DNA of 46,144 nucleotides from CAYWFU01 sp964457585. Lineage in GTDB: Bacteria > JACRDZ01. The stretch's first letter is position 1. Each line of letters begins with the position of its first letter. Below the pieces are notes generated by a model. The model made no database searches and was not told the origin of the DNA. It saw nothing but the letters and a program-made list of their open reading frames with translations. The translations under genes were made by a program, and so were the position numbers. This document shows positions 15,787 to 23,725 of this stretch, piece after piece. The DNA lies in NCBI GenBank assembly GCA_964457585.1, contig CAYWFU010000019.1:1-46144 (forward strand). Reading direction: 5' to 3'.

Positions 15787-16399
15787 GGATTGTAAATATT
15801 ATCCATGTCATGAAAAATTAGAAGACTGCACTTTCTGCTATTGTCCATATTATCCGTGTTTAGATGAAAGCTTAGGAGAAAATTTTCATTCTGAAAAAAC
15901 AGGTAAAAATATCTGGTCATGTAAAAATTGCAGTTGGATACATTCAAGCAAGGTTGTTGATGATATATTTAACTCAATACGAGAGAATAAAAGACATCCA
16001 AAACTAAATTTAAAAAAATTTCATAATGAAGAAATAGGGATAATACTCCTTGCGCACGGAAGTCAACTAAAAAAAGCTAATAATTTTTTATTAAATCTTA
16101 TTGATGAATTAAAAAAAGATTGGAAAATAGTAGAACCATCATACATGCAGTTTCATCATCCTGATATATCTACAAGCGTAAAAAGAATTATAGGTGCGGG
16201 ATGTAAAAAAATAATAATTATGCCTTATTTTTTATTTGTAGGAAATCATGTGACAATTGACATCCCTGAAGCAATTAAAAAAGAAGAAAAAAAATACTCT
16301 GATGTAAAATTTACTTTTACAAAAACATTGGGAGAGGATTCAAGAATTGCTGGAATTGTGAGAGACAAAATAAAGGAGATACTGACTGAATGTTCATAA
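15767..16399 (+). CDS. cbiX: Cys-rich metal-binding domain fused to sirohydrochlorin cobaltochelatase (CbiX)
   Basis: 210 residues from ATG 15767, chosen because AAAGGAG lies just upstream and the Cys-rich domain starts at once. Residues ~8-70 hold nine Cys: CKYYPCHEKLEDCTFCYCPYYPC and a later CKNC pair, the small Cys-rich domain often found near cobamide genes. Residues ~95-210 are CbiX: IILLAHGSQ and PYFLFVGNHVTIDIPEA carry the two metal-handling His residues. It inserts cobalt into sirohydrochlorin (precorrin-2 oxidised form), the committing step of the early-cobalt route. The Cys-rich part may deliver or sense metal (inference). Overlaps cbiA by 20 bp and cbiC by 10 bp. Confidence 0.88.
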   Translation: MIQRANKDCKYYPCHEKLEDCTFCYCPYYPCLDESLGENFHSEKTGKNIWSCKNCSWIHSSKVVDDIFNSIRENKRHPKLNLKKFHNEEIGIILLAHGSQLKKANNFLLNLIDELKKDWKIVEPSYMQFHHPDISTSVKRIIGAGCKKIIIMPYFLFVGNHVTIDIPEAIKKEEKKYSDVKFTFTKTLGEDSRIAGIVRDKIKEILTECS

Positions 16400-17019
16400 A
16401 TTTTAATCCTATAGAAATTGAAAAAGAGAGTTTTAGAATAATAGATAAAAAACTTGATGAGCTAAATGTCTCAAGTGAAAATAGAGATATTATAAGAAGA
16501 GTCATTCATGCGACAACTGACTTTAATTATGTGACTGACCTTGTTTTTCATCCGAATGCAATAAATGCTGGCATTAAAGCAATTAAAGAAGGGAAAAATA
16601 TAATTACTGATGTTGCTATGGTTAAAGCAGGAATAAATAAAGGAATTGTATCGGATTTTGGTGGTGAAGTAATCTGTCTTATAAATGATCAGGATGTTAT
16701 GGATGAAGCTAAAAAACAAAATCTAACACGCGCAATAATTTCCATGCGAAAAGCTTCACAAGTTATGACAGATGGAATTGTTGCGATAGGCAACGCTCCA
16801 ACAGCGCTTTTTGAACTTTGTAATTTGATTGAACAATCAAAAGCAGCTCCTGCGCTGATTGTTGGTATTCCGGTTGGTTTTGTTGGATCGCTTGAATCAA
16901 AAAACAGATTAAGGGAAATGAATATTCCTTATATTATTAATCAAACAATAAAAGGTGGAAGCAGTGTTGCCGCATCGATAGTTAATGCTCTTTTAAAAAT
17001 TGCGGAAGGAGAAAAATAA
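16390..17019 (+). CDS. cbiC: Cobalt-precorrin-8 methylmutase
   Basis: Moves the methyl group from C11 to C12 to give cobyrinic acid. 209 residues, normal length. The catalytic His lies in RRVIHATTDFNYV, followed by FHPNAINAGIKAIKEGKNII, MVKAGI, GNAPTALFEL and VGIPVGFVGSLESK, all family motifs. It starts inside the end of the cbiX gene and ends directly before cbiM, with GGAG in its last codons serving cbiM. Confidence 0.96.
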   Translation: MFINFNPIEIEKESFRIIDKKLDELNVSSENRDIIRRVIHATTDFNYVTDLVFHPNAINAGIKAIKEGKNIITDVAMVKAGINKGIVSDFGGEVICLINDQDVMDEAKKQNLTRAIISMRKASQVMTDGIVAIGNAPTALFELCNLIEQSKAAPALIVGIPVGFVGSLESKNRLREMNIPYIINQTIKGGSSVAASIVNALLKIAEGEK

Positions 17020-18057
17020 GTGCGCCAAATTAATAAAATAGTATCGATTTATATATTTTTAGTTTGTTTTTTATCTGCTTGTAATATTTATGCAATGCAT
17101 ATTTCAGAAGGAATTTTACCTTTTGAATGGGCAGGATTGTGGTTATTAGCAGCTATTCCTTTTATTATAATTGGAATTTTTAAAATAAATAGAAAATCAA
17201 TAAATACTCCTTTCTTTAAACCTTTTTTGGGAATGATGGGAGCAGTAGTTTTTATTATTTCCTGTATGCCTGTCCCTATCCCAATAACCGGGACATGTTC
17301 ACATCCCTGTGGAACAGGGATATCAGCCATAATGCTGGGGCCTATTTTGAGTATTTTAATTTCTGCTATTGCTCTTCTTTTTCAAGCGCTTTTTCTTGCG
17401 CATGGCGGACTTTCAACATTAGGAGCAAATATTATATCTATGGGAGTAGTCGGGTCTTTTAGCGGATATTTTACATTTAAATTACTTAGAAAATTTAATG
17501 TGCCGTTGTTTATTTCTGGATTTTTTGCTGGACTTTTTGCTGATTGGCTTACATATATCACAACCTCATTTGAATTAGCTTCTGCATTACATGGAAGTAA
17601 ACCAATGCTCCCTTTATTTATAAGCATTATAGCGGCATTTGTTCCCACTCAACTACCGCTCGGAATACTTGAAGGAATTATAACAGGTGGAATGATTATG
17701 TTTGTCTATAATAAAAGACCTGATATATTAATTTCAATGGGTGTTATAAAAGAATCGGAAAAAGATTTTTTTAAAAAAACCGTTAAAATTTTTTTTGTTT
17801 TATTTATATGTTTATCTTTTTTTATTTCCTCCAAAAATATTTACGCAAAAAATACCTGGAGCGGAGTTGATGAAACTGTAGTAGAAAAAGTTGCAGAGGA
17901 ACATGGGAGAACTGCTTGCCCATTAATTATCAATACTGATCAGGGAGATTTACTTTTATTTGTTTTTCTTCTTGCAGGAACTATTGGAGGATTTATTTTG
18001 GGATATAATTTTCATAAAATTTTTATAAAAAAGGAAGAACATAAAGATGTTAAATGA
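17020..18057 (+). CDS. cbiM: Cobalt ECF transporter substrate-specific component, CbiM with CbiN-like C-terminus
   Basis: GTG start right after the cbiC stop. A leader of ~25 residues ends IYA and is followed by MHISEGILP. In CbiM/NikM the free N-terminal Met-His chelates the metal, so cleavage after IYA would expose it. The CbiM body has several membrane helices (SCMPVPIPITGTCSHPCGTG, QALFLAHGGLSTLGAN). After ~residue 255 comes a second hydrophobic segment (ending IYAKN), an extracytoplasmic loop with WSGVDETVVEKVAEEHG and a final helix, LLLFVFLLAGTIGGFILGYN. This replaces separate CbiN. Product length is 345. Followed by cbiQ and cbiO, completing the transporter. Confidence 0.92.
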   Translation: MRQINKIVSIYIFLVCFLSACNIYAMHISEGILPFEWAGLWLLAAIPFIIIGIFKINRKSINTPFFKPFLGMMGAVVFIISCMPVPIPITGTCSHPCGTGISAIMLGPILSILISAIALLFQALFLAHGGLSTLGANIISMGVVGSFSGYFTFKLLRKFNVPLFISGFFAGLFADWLTYITTSFELASALHGSKPMLPLFISIIAAFVPTQLPLGILEGIITGGMIMFVYNKRPDILISMGVIKESEKDFFKKTVKIFFVLFICLSFFISSKNIYAKNTWSGVDETVVEKVAEEHGRTACPLIINTDQGDLLLFVFLLAGTIGGFILGYNFHKIFIKKEEHKDVK

Positions 18058-18823
18058 ATCTTTCAATGATTATTTTGCTCAAAAGGATAATTTTTTACAC
18101 AGAATTGACGCACGAATAAAAATATTATATGTTTTTGGAGCAATGATAATTAATTTATTTTCACACACTGCCTATATATCAATGTTCATAATATTAATAT
18201 CATTTGTTTCACTACTTAGTGTAAAAATTCCAATTAAAACAATTGTTCTTAGAATGTCTGCTCCCTTATTTATTGCGCTCGGGATGCTTGTTCTTCAGAT
18301 ATTTTTTAATGGGAATATACCATTGTTTGATTATACTTTTTCAGGATTTCATTTTACTGCTTACAAGGAAGGACTGACGCACGGAATACTAATTTCAAGC
18401 AGAATAATTGCAGGAGTATCATTAATTCTATTCCTGAGTATGACAACACCTGCTAATACTCTTTTTGCGGCATCATGCTGGTTTAAAATTCCAAAAGTTT
18501 TCATTGAAATTGTCATGATTACTTATCGTTATATTTTTGTTCTTATTGAAGATGCAATTACAATAAAAGATGCACAAAAAATAAGATTGGGATATACGAA
18601 TTACGGAAGAAGTATTCGATCTCTTGGAGAACTTGCAGGAGCAGTATTTATAAGAGGTTTTGATCAATGCACCAGAGTTTTTGAATCAATGAATATACGC
18701 GGATATACCGGTACATTAAAAATAGATTATGAAAATAAAATTGATATTAGCGATATAGTATCAGGTTTTATTTTTTTTTTAATTTTATCCATACTTATTA
18801 TAATAAATTTTTACTGGGTATAA
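18047..18823 (+). CDS. cbiQ: Cobalt ECF transporter transmembrane (T) component
   Basis: 258 residues with about five membrane helices. The start ATG overlaps the cbiM end by 11 bp. The cytoplasmic coupling motif is readable as ARG-like GELAGAVFIRGFDQCTRV and ESMNIRGYTG, typical of CbiQ and needed to engage the ATPase. The N-terminal HRIDARIKILYVFG is also characteristic. It forms the membrane scaffold between CbiM and CbiO. Confidence 0.93.
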   Translation: MLNESFNDYFAQKDNFLHRIDARIKILYVFGAMIINLFSHTAYISMFIILISFVSLLSVKIPIKTIVLRMSAPLFIALGMLVLQIFFNGNIPLFDYTFSGFHFTAYKEGLTHGILISSRIIAGVSLILFLSMTTPANTLFAASCWFKIPKVFIEIVMITYRYIFVLIEDAITIKDAQKIRLGYTNYGRSIRSLGELAGAVFIRGFDQCTRVFESMNIRGYTGTLKIDYENKIDISDIVSGFIFFLILSILIIINFYWV

Positions 18824-18838
18824 AATGGGTATAAAAAA

Positions 18839-19660
18839 ATGTCAATGATAAAAGCAGAAAATATATATTTTAATTATCCTGACGGGACAAAAGCTCTGGA
18901 GAACCTGAATTTTAAAATAGAAAAAGGCGAATTTATAGGAATTCTTGGCGCAAACGGATCTGGGAAAACAACCTTACTTAAAATATTAAACAGACTTCTT
19001 AAACCAACAGAAGGAAAAGTGTATTATGAAAATATAAATATATTTGATATGAACAACTATTTCACAAAAGTAAATACTGTTTTTCAAAATCCTGATGATC
19101 AGCTATTTTCTTCAACAGTTGCTGAGGATATTGCTTTTGGTCCGAATAATATGGGATTAAAAAAAGAAGAAGTAACAAGAAGAATAGATGAAGCTTTGGA
19201 TTTAGTTGAAATGACAGAATTTAAAAATAAATTCATTCATAACTTAAGTTTTGGACAGAAAAAAAGAGTTTGTATTGCTGGTGTTCTTGTAATGAAGCCT
19301 GAAATAATTTTACTCGATGAACCAACTGCTGCACTAGATCCTATTGGAGTAAGCTTGATAATGCATCTTTTAAAAAAACTTAATAAAGAAAGAATTACAA
19401 TGATTATGGCAACACATTTTGTTGATTTAATTCCTATCTTCATTGATCGCGCTATAGTTTTAAAAAAAGGGGAAATTATTATCGAAGGCAGCCCCAAAAA
19501 AATTTTTGCTGACCCGAATTTAATACGGTCAGCAAATTTAAGACTTCCGCATGTTGGACATTTGTTTGAGATATTAAAGAAAAAAGATAATATGGATCTT
19601 GATAATCTACCTTTGACAATAGGTGATGCAAGACGAGAGATAAATAAACTTAGCAGTTAA
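18839..19660 (+). CDS. cbiO: Cobalt ECF transporter ATPase
   Basis: 273 residues. Walker A GANGSGKTTLL, Q-loop VFQNPDDQLF (the NPDDQ form is typical of ECF ATPases), signature LSFGQKKRV, Walker B IILLDEPTAAL and switch His in MATHFVD. These support an active ATPase powering cobalt uptake with CbiM and CbiQ. The ribosome site is weak; an ATG 16 bp upstream (18823) is followed by GTATAAAAAA and is out of the favoured frame. Followed after 17 bp by cbiD. Confidence 0.94.
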   Translation: MSMIKAENIYFNYPDGTKALENLNFKIEKGEFIGILGANGSGKTTLLKILNRLLKPTEGKVYYENINIFDMNNYFTKVNTVFQNPDDQLFSSTVAEDIAFGPNNMGLKKEEVTRRIDEALDLVEMTEFKNKFIHNLSFGQKKRVCIAGVLVMKPEIILLDEPTAALDPIGVSLIMHLLKKLNKERITMIMATHFVDLIPIFIDRAIVLKKGEIIIEGSPKKIFADPNLIRSANLRLPHVGHLFEILKKKDNMDLDNLPLTIGDARREINKLSS

Positions 19661-19677
19661 GTTTTTAAGAGGTAAAA

Positions 19678-20769
19678 ATGGCAAAACCGAAAAACAAATT
19701 AAAAATGGGGTACACAACTGGCACCTGTGCGCAGGCGGCTACTAAGGGTTCAGCATTGATGCTTGCTAAAGGTAAAATAATTAGTACAGTTGAAGTTCTT
19801 ACTCCTTCAAAAAATAAATTTAATATAAAACTTATTGATCAGAAAATCGGGAAAAGTTTTGCTAAATGCGGTGTGATTAAGGATTCGGGTGATGATCCTG
19901 ATGTTACCAATGGAATTAAAGTATATTCTAAAGTAAAAAAGACTGATGTTTATGGTATTAAAATAACAGGCGGTACAGGAGTTGGAAAAGTAACTAAACA
20001 GGGATTAGCTGTTCCGTTTGGAGAATATGCAATTAATCCAATTCCAAAAATTATGATAAAAAAAGAGATTGAACAAGCGCTGAATGATTGTAAAGGAATT
20101 GAAGTTACTATAAGCGTACCTCAAGGTAAAAAAATTGCCAAACACACTTTTAATTCAAATTTGGGTATATTGGGCGGGATATCAATTATAGGTACATCAG
20201 GTATTGTTTTACCTAGATCTGTTGAGGCTTATAAAGCTTCTCTTACACTACAGCTTGATGTAATAAAAGCATCTGGAGAAAAAAAAGTAGTATTAATATT
20301 AGGTTATGTTGGTGAAAAATATTGTAATGAAGTATTGAAAATTAAAAGTGATTCATTTATTAAAATTGGTGATCATGTTGGTTTTATGATAAAAGAATGC
20401 TCAAATAAAAACATGAAAAATATTCATTTGATAGGACATTTAGGTAAATTAATAAAAGTTGCTAACGGACAATTTAATACAAATATAAAACATGGAGATA
20501 ATAGAATTGAGTCTATTGCTGAATATGCAAAAAAAGAAGGTGCAAAAGATAAAATTATAAATGAAATACTTGATCAAAAAACAGCAGAAGCAGCAATAGA
20601 AATAATAAAAAATAATAATCTTATGAATGTTTTTAAAAATATCACTATGGATGTTTCAAAAAAATTAAAAGATTATGTTAATAATAAAATTAATTTAATC
20701 TGTACAATTCTTTCCTTAAATGGAGAAGAGCTGGCAGTTTACATTGATAAGAGAACTCACAATGAATAA
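19678..20769 (+). CDS. cbiD: Cobalt-precorrin-5B C1-methyltransferase
   Basis: SAM-dependent methylation at C1 in the early-cobalt route. 363 residues. Signature N terminus MGYTTGTCAQAATKGSALML, then DSGDDPDVTNGIKVYSKV, TGGTGVGKVTKQGLAVPFGE, and IIGTSGIVLPRSVEAYKAS. The ATG is preceded by AGAGG. Its 3' end overlaps cbiE by 8 bp. CbiD is diagnostic of the cobalt-early (anaerobic) pathway. Confidence 0.97.
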   Translation: MAKPKNKLKMGYTTGTCAQAATKGSALMLAKGKIISTVEVLTPSKNKFNIKLIDQKIGKSFAKCGVIKDSGDDPDVTNGIKVYSKVKKTDVYGIKITGGTGVGKVTKQGLAVPFGEYAINPIPKIMIKKEIEQALNDCKGIEVTISVPQGKKIAKHTFNSNLGILGGISIIGTSGIVLPRSVEAYKASLTLQLDVIKASGEKKVVLILGYVGEKYCNEVLKIKSDSFIKIGDHVGFMIKECSNKNMKNIHLIGHLGKLIKVANGQFNTNIKHGDNRIESIAEYAKKEGAKDKIINEILDQKTAEAAIEIIKNNNLMNVFKNITMDVSKKLKDYVNNKINLICTILSLNGEELAVYIDKRTHNE

Positions 20770-21418
20770 AGTAATGATAATTGGAACAGGTCCCTGGAAT
20801 AAAGAATATTTAATCCCGTTTGCAAAAAAAGAAATTGAAAAATCAGATTGTCTCATTGGATCAAAAAGGCTTTTAAATGAATTTAAAGAATATAAAAAAG
20901 ATAAAATTATTTTAAAAACTAATTATGATGAAATAATTTCATATATTAAAAAAAATAAGAATGAAAAAAAAATTGCTGTTTTAGTATCAGGGGACCCATG
21001 TCTTTTTAGTTTTAGCAATATGCTTATGAAAGCTTTGAATAAAAATGAATATATAATTATATCCGGAATAAGTTCTTTGCAGATTGCTTTTGCCAGAATT
21101 GGTGAAACCTGGCATAATGTAAAAATTATCAGCCTCCATGGGAATGATATCAATGACAGTATATTAAAAGAAATTAATCAAAATGAAAAAATTTTTATTT
21201 TTACAGATAAAAAACATTCACCGGATAAGATTGCTAGAAATATGATTAAATTTGGAATAAAGAATAGAAAAATATTTGTGTTTGAGAATTTAACTTATAA
21301 AAATGAAAAAATAATTAATACGGATATACCTAAACTTGCAAAGATGAGAGGGTTTGATTTATGCGTAATGATAATAATGAAGAAATCTGCGATAGAGACC
21401 GCAGGGTATCTTCTCTGA
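20762..21418 (+). CDS. cbiE: Cobalt-precorrin-7 C5-methyltransferase, C-terminus rewritten by element D
   Basis: CbiE methylates C5. 218 residues, tetrapyrrole methylase fold: VMIIGTGPWNKEYLIPFA, VLVSGDPCLFSF, IISGISSLQIAFARIGE. The domain ends at FDLCVMII. The final residues MKKSAIETAGYLL and the stop come from a 117-bp palindromic element. Excising that element gives ATA AAA AAA TAG, an ordinary 207-residue ending. The extension is short and may be harmless. CbiT, the C15 partner usually fused to or next to CbiE, is absent here. The next gene starts inside the cbiE 3' end. Confidence 0.92.
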   Translation: MNKVMIIGTGPWNKEYLIPFAKKEIEKSDCLIGSKRLLNEFKEYKKDKIILKTNYDEIISYIKKNKNEKKIAVLVSGDPCLFSFSNMLMKALNKNEYIIISGISSLQIAFARIGETWHNVKIISLHGNDINDSILKEINQNEKIFIFTDKKHSPDKIARNMIKFGIKNRKIFVFENLTYKNEKIINTDIPKLAKMRGFDLCVMIIMKKSAIETAGYLL

Positions 21419-22215
21419 TAGGAAGATTATTATTTAAGTTGTGTCAATTCATCCCTGCCTCAAAAGGCAGGGTATTCTTGACACCTCCAGATAAAAAAAT
21501 AGTTGAAAATGGAAAATTTTATGGCATTGGCATAGGACCTGGAGATCCGAAACTATTGACAATAAAGGCTAAAGAAATTTTAGAAAATGTTAGCGCAATA
21601 TTTGTGCCTAAAGCAGATAAAGATGCAAATTCCTACGCAAGATCAATTATTGAAGAATCTGGAATTAATAAAAATAAAATTGTTGAACTAACATTTCCCA
21701 TGACTAAAAATATGGGTACTTTAAAATCACACTGGAAAGAAGCTATTAGAACAATTGAAAAAGAAATAAAAGAAGGCCGAGATTCCGCATTCATAACCAT
21801 CGGGGATCCAATGCTTTACAGTACTTATATATATATTCTTGAAATAATAAAAAAGGATTTTCCATTAATTAAAACAGAAACGATCCCCGGAATAAGCGCT
21901 TTTAGCGCAGCAGCTTCAAGAGTGGAGATCCCCTTGGTTATACAGGATGAAACATTGGCAATTATACCTGTCAGAGAGGATTTAAAAGGGATAAGAGAAG
22001 CGCTTAAAAATTTCAACACTGTGGTTTTAATGAAAATAGGTGCAAAAATTGATCTGGTTATAGAGCTATTAAAAGAATTAAATCTTATTGATAACTCTAT
22101 TCTTATAAGTCATGTTGGACAAAATAATGAAAAAATAATTTACGATTTAAAAACTATTAAAGATAAAAAATTAGGTTATTTATCAGTTATAATTGTAAAA
22201 ACTAGAGAAAGGTAA
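21361..22215 (+). CDS. cbiL: Cobalt-precorrin-2 C20-methyltransferase, N-terminus extended by element D
   Basis: CbiL methylates C20 of cobalt-factor II. 284 residues as read from ATG 21361, which overlaps cbiE. The real domain begins FYGIGIGPGDPKLLTIKAKE; later motifs are IFVPKADKDANSYARSI, FITIGDPMLYSTYIY and IPGISAFSAAASR. Residues ~6-44 are encoded by palindromic element D, which is 117 bp (39 codons) and has no stop in this frame. Without it the protein would read MRNDNKKIVENGKFYG, 245 residues, normal length. Alternative TTG starts inside the element (21439, 21478) would give a shorter leader. The reading frame has survived, unlike cobO. Confidence 0.9.
   Translation: MRNDNNEEICDRDRRVSSLIGRLLFKLCQFIPASKGRVFLTPPDKKIVENGKFYGIGIGPGDPKLLTIKAKEILENVSAIFVPKADKDANSYARSIIEESGINKNKIVELTFPMTKNMGTLKSHWKEAIRTIEKEIKEGRDSAFITIGDPMLYSTYIYILEIIKKDFPLIKTETIPGISAFSAAASRVEIPLVIQDETLAIIPVREDLKGIREALKNFNTVVLMKIGAKIDLVIELLKELNLIDNSILISHVGQNNEKIIYDLKTIKDKKLGYLSVIIVKTRER
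21375..21491 (-). mobile_element. Two-hairpin palindromic element, copy D, at the cbiE/cbiL overlap
   Basis: 117 bp. On the minus strand it begins TCTGGAGGTGTCAAGAATAC directly 3' of TTTA and ends TTCTTCATTA. Hairpin 1 is GTGTCAA/TTGACAC around CCCTGCCT/AGGCAGGG. Both strands of the outer stem differ from copy B (C to T and G to A), so pairing is kept. The CCTATCAGAG block follows. Hairpin 2 is more diverged (CCCTGCGGTC/GATCGCAG-like). It is translated in two frames: the end of cbiE and the start of cbiL. Confidence 0.9.
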
Positions 22216-22223
22216 AATTTAAA

Positions 22224-22979
22224 ATGGAACTATTTTTTATAGGAGCAGGGCCTGGTGATCCTGAGCTTTTAACAATAAAAGGTAAGAATATAATTGAAAA
22301 AGCAGATATTATAATTTATGCTGGATCTCTCGTAAATAAAGCTATTTTAAAATTTTCAAAATCCGAATCAATTCATTTTGATTCAGCAAAAATGGATTTT
22401 GAAGAAATACTTGAAATAATTAAAAAAAATATAAATACAAAAAAAATAATAGCTAGAATTCATAGCGGTGACCCATGTATCTATGGCGCTACGCAAGAGC
22501 AGATGGACTGGTGTGACAAAAATAATATTAATTATACTGTTATTCCTGGAGTAAGTTCTTTTCAAGCATCCGCCGCATCTTTAAAGCAGGAATTCACTTT
22601 ACCGGATGTTACGCAGACAATTATTTTAACCAGAATTTCCGGTAAAACCGATGTTCCTGACAAAGAGGATCTGGCAAAGTTATCAAAAATAAGAGCTACT
22701 ATGTCTATTTTTTTAAGTATTTTAGAAATTGATAGAGTCATGAAAAAACTTAAAGAAGGATATAAAAGTGATACTCCTGTAGCTGTTGTTGAAAGGGTCA
22801 CTTATGAAAATGAAAGAAAAATATTCGGGACATTGGATGATATTGCAGAAAAAGTTAAAAAAGCCGGAATAAAAAAACAAGCTTTAATTATTGTTGGTGA
22901 AGTATTAAATAAAAAATATAAAAAATCAAAACTGTATGATAAAACATTTTCTCATGGATATCGGGATAAGAAAGAATAA
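22224..22979 (+). CDS. cbiF: Cobalt-precorrin-4 C11-methyltransferase
   Basis: CbiF methylates C11. 251 residues, full length. MELFFIGAGPGDPELLTIKG, IIIYAGSLVNKAIL, ARIHSGDPCIYGATQEQMDW, VIPGVSSFQASAASLKQEFT and VTQTIILTRISGKT are close to the CbiF/CobM consensus, and the YAGSLV and GATQEQ segments separate it from other corrin methyltransferases. AAAGG precedes the start by ~10 bases. Next gene after two bases. Confidence 0.96.
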   Translation: MELFFIGAGPGDPELLTIKGKNIIEKADIIIYAGSLVNKAILKFSKSESIHFDSAKMDFEEILEIIKKNINTKKIIARIHSGDPCIYGATQEQMDWCDKNNINYTVIPGVSSFQASAASLKQEFTLPDVTQTIILTRISGKTDVPDKEDLAKLSKIRATMSIFLSILEIDRVMKKLKEGYKSDTPVAVVERVTYENERKIFGTLDDIAEKVKKAGIKKQALIIVGEVLNKKYKKSKLYDKTFSHGYRDKKE

Positions 22980-22981
22980 AA

Positions 22982-23725
22982 ATGATTGCAATAATAGTCA
23001 TTAACAATATTGGGAAAAAAATTGCTGAAAAAATTAAAAAAGATATAAACGAGGATTGTGATATTTTTTATCCTTCAAAAGGTAAATTAAAATATACTGT
23101 AAAAAGAATTTTTAATAATAAGGACTATAATAATATAATTTTTATAATGGCGCTTGGCATAGTTGTTCGAGCAATTTCTCCTCACTTAAAAAATAAATGT
23201 ACGGATCCTGCTGTTGTAACAGTGGATTCATCAAGCCATTATGCTATAAGTACAGCATCCGGACATGAAGGAGGAGCAAATAAACTGTCTTATAAAGTAG
23301 CAAATATAATAAATGCTGAACCTGTTGTAACAACTCAAACAGAATCAATAAAGAAAAAAATAATTGGAGTTGGATGCAGGAAAAATATTAAAAAAGAAGA
23401 AATTATTGAAGCTATAAAACAGACTTTAAAAAAAAATAAATTATCATTAAATAATATTAAATTAATAGCAACTATTGATATTAAAAAAAATGAAACTGAT
23501 TTAATTGAAGCCTGTGATACACTTGAAATACCTTTAAAAATAATATCAAGCAACGCAGTAAAAACATTTAAAGGTGATTATACAAGATCATCATTTGTAA
23601 AAAATAAAGTTGGAGTTGAGGGGGTGTGTGAGCCTTGTGCGCTTTTAGCAGGAAAAAATACAAAACTGATAGTTCAAAAAAACAAAATAAACAAAGTAAC
23701 GATAGCGATAGCAGAGGAAGCCTAA
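22982..23725 (+). CDS. cbiG: Cobalt-precorrin-5A hydrolase, short form lacking the central domain
   Basis: CbiG opens the delta-lactone of cobalt-precorrin-5A and releases acetaldehyde. 247 residues versus 320-350 for many relatives. The N-terminal domain is present (FIMALGIVVRAISPHLKNKC, DPAVVTVD, ATASGHEGGAN-like TASGHEGGANKL) and leads almost directly to the C-terminal domain (KIIGVGCRKNIKKEEIIEAI, FVKNKVGVEGVCEPCALLA). The variable central domain is missing, as in other short CbiG. It overlaps cbiH by 91 bp in a different frame. A slippery run, A AAA AAC in the cbiG frame (23677-23683), could send ribosomes into cbiH. Some bacteria have CbiG and CbiH as one protein. Confidence 0.92.
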   Translation: MIAIIVINNIGKKIAEKIKKDINEDCDIFYPSKGKLKYTVKRIFNNKDYNNIIFIMALGIVVRAISPHLKNKCTDPAVVTVDSSSHYAISTASGHEGGANKLSYKVANIINAEPVVTTQTESIKKKIIGVGCRKNIKKEEIIEAIKQTLKKNKLSLNNIKLIATIDIKKNETDLIEACDTLEIPLKIISSNAVKTFKGDYTRSSFVKNKVGVEGVCEPCALLAGKNTKLIVQKNKINKVTIAIAEEA

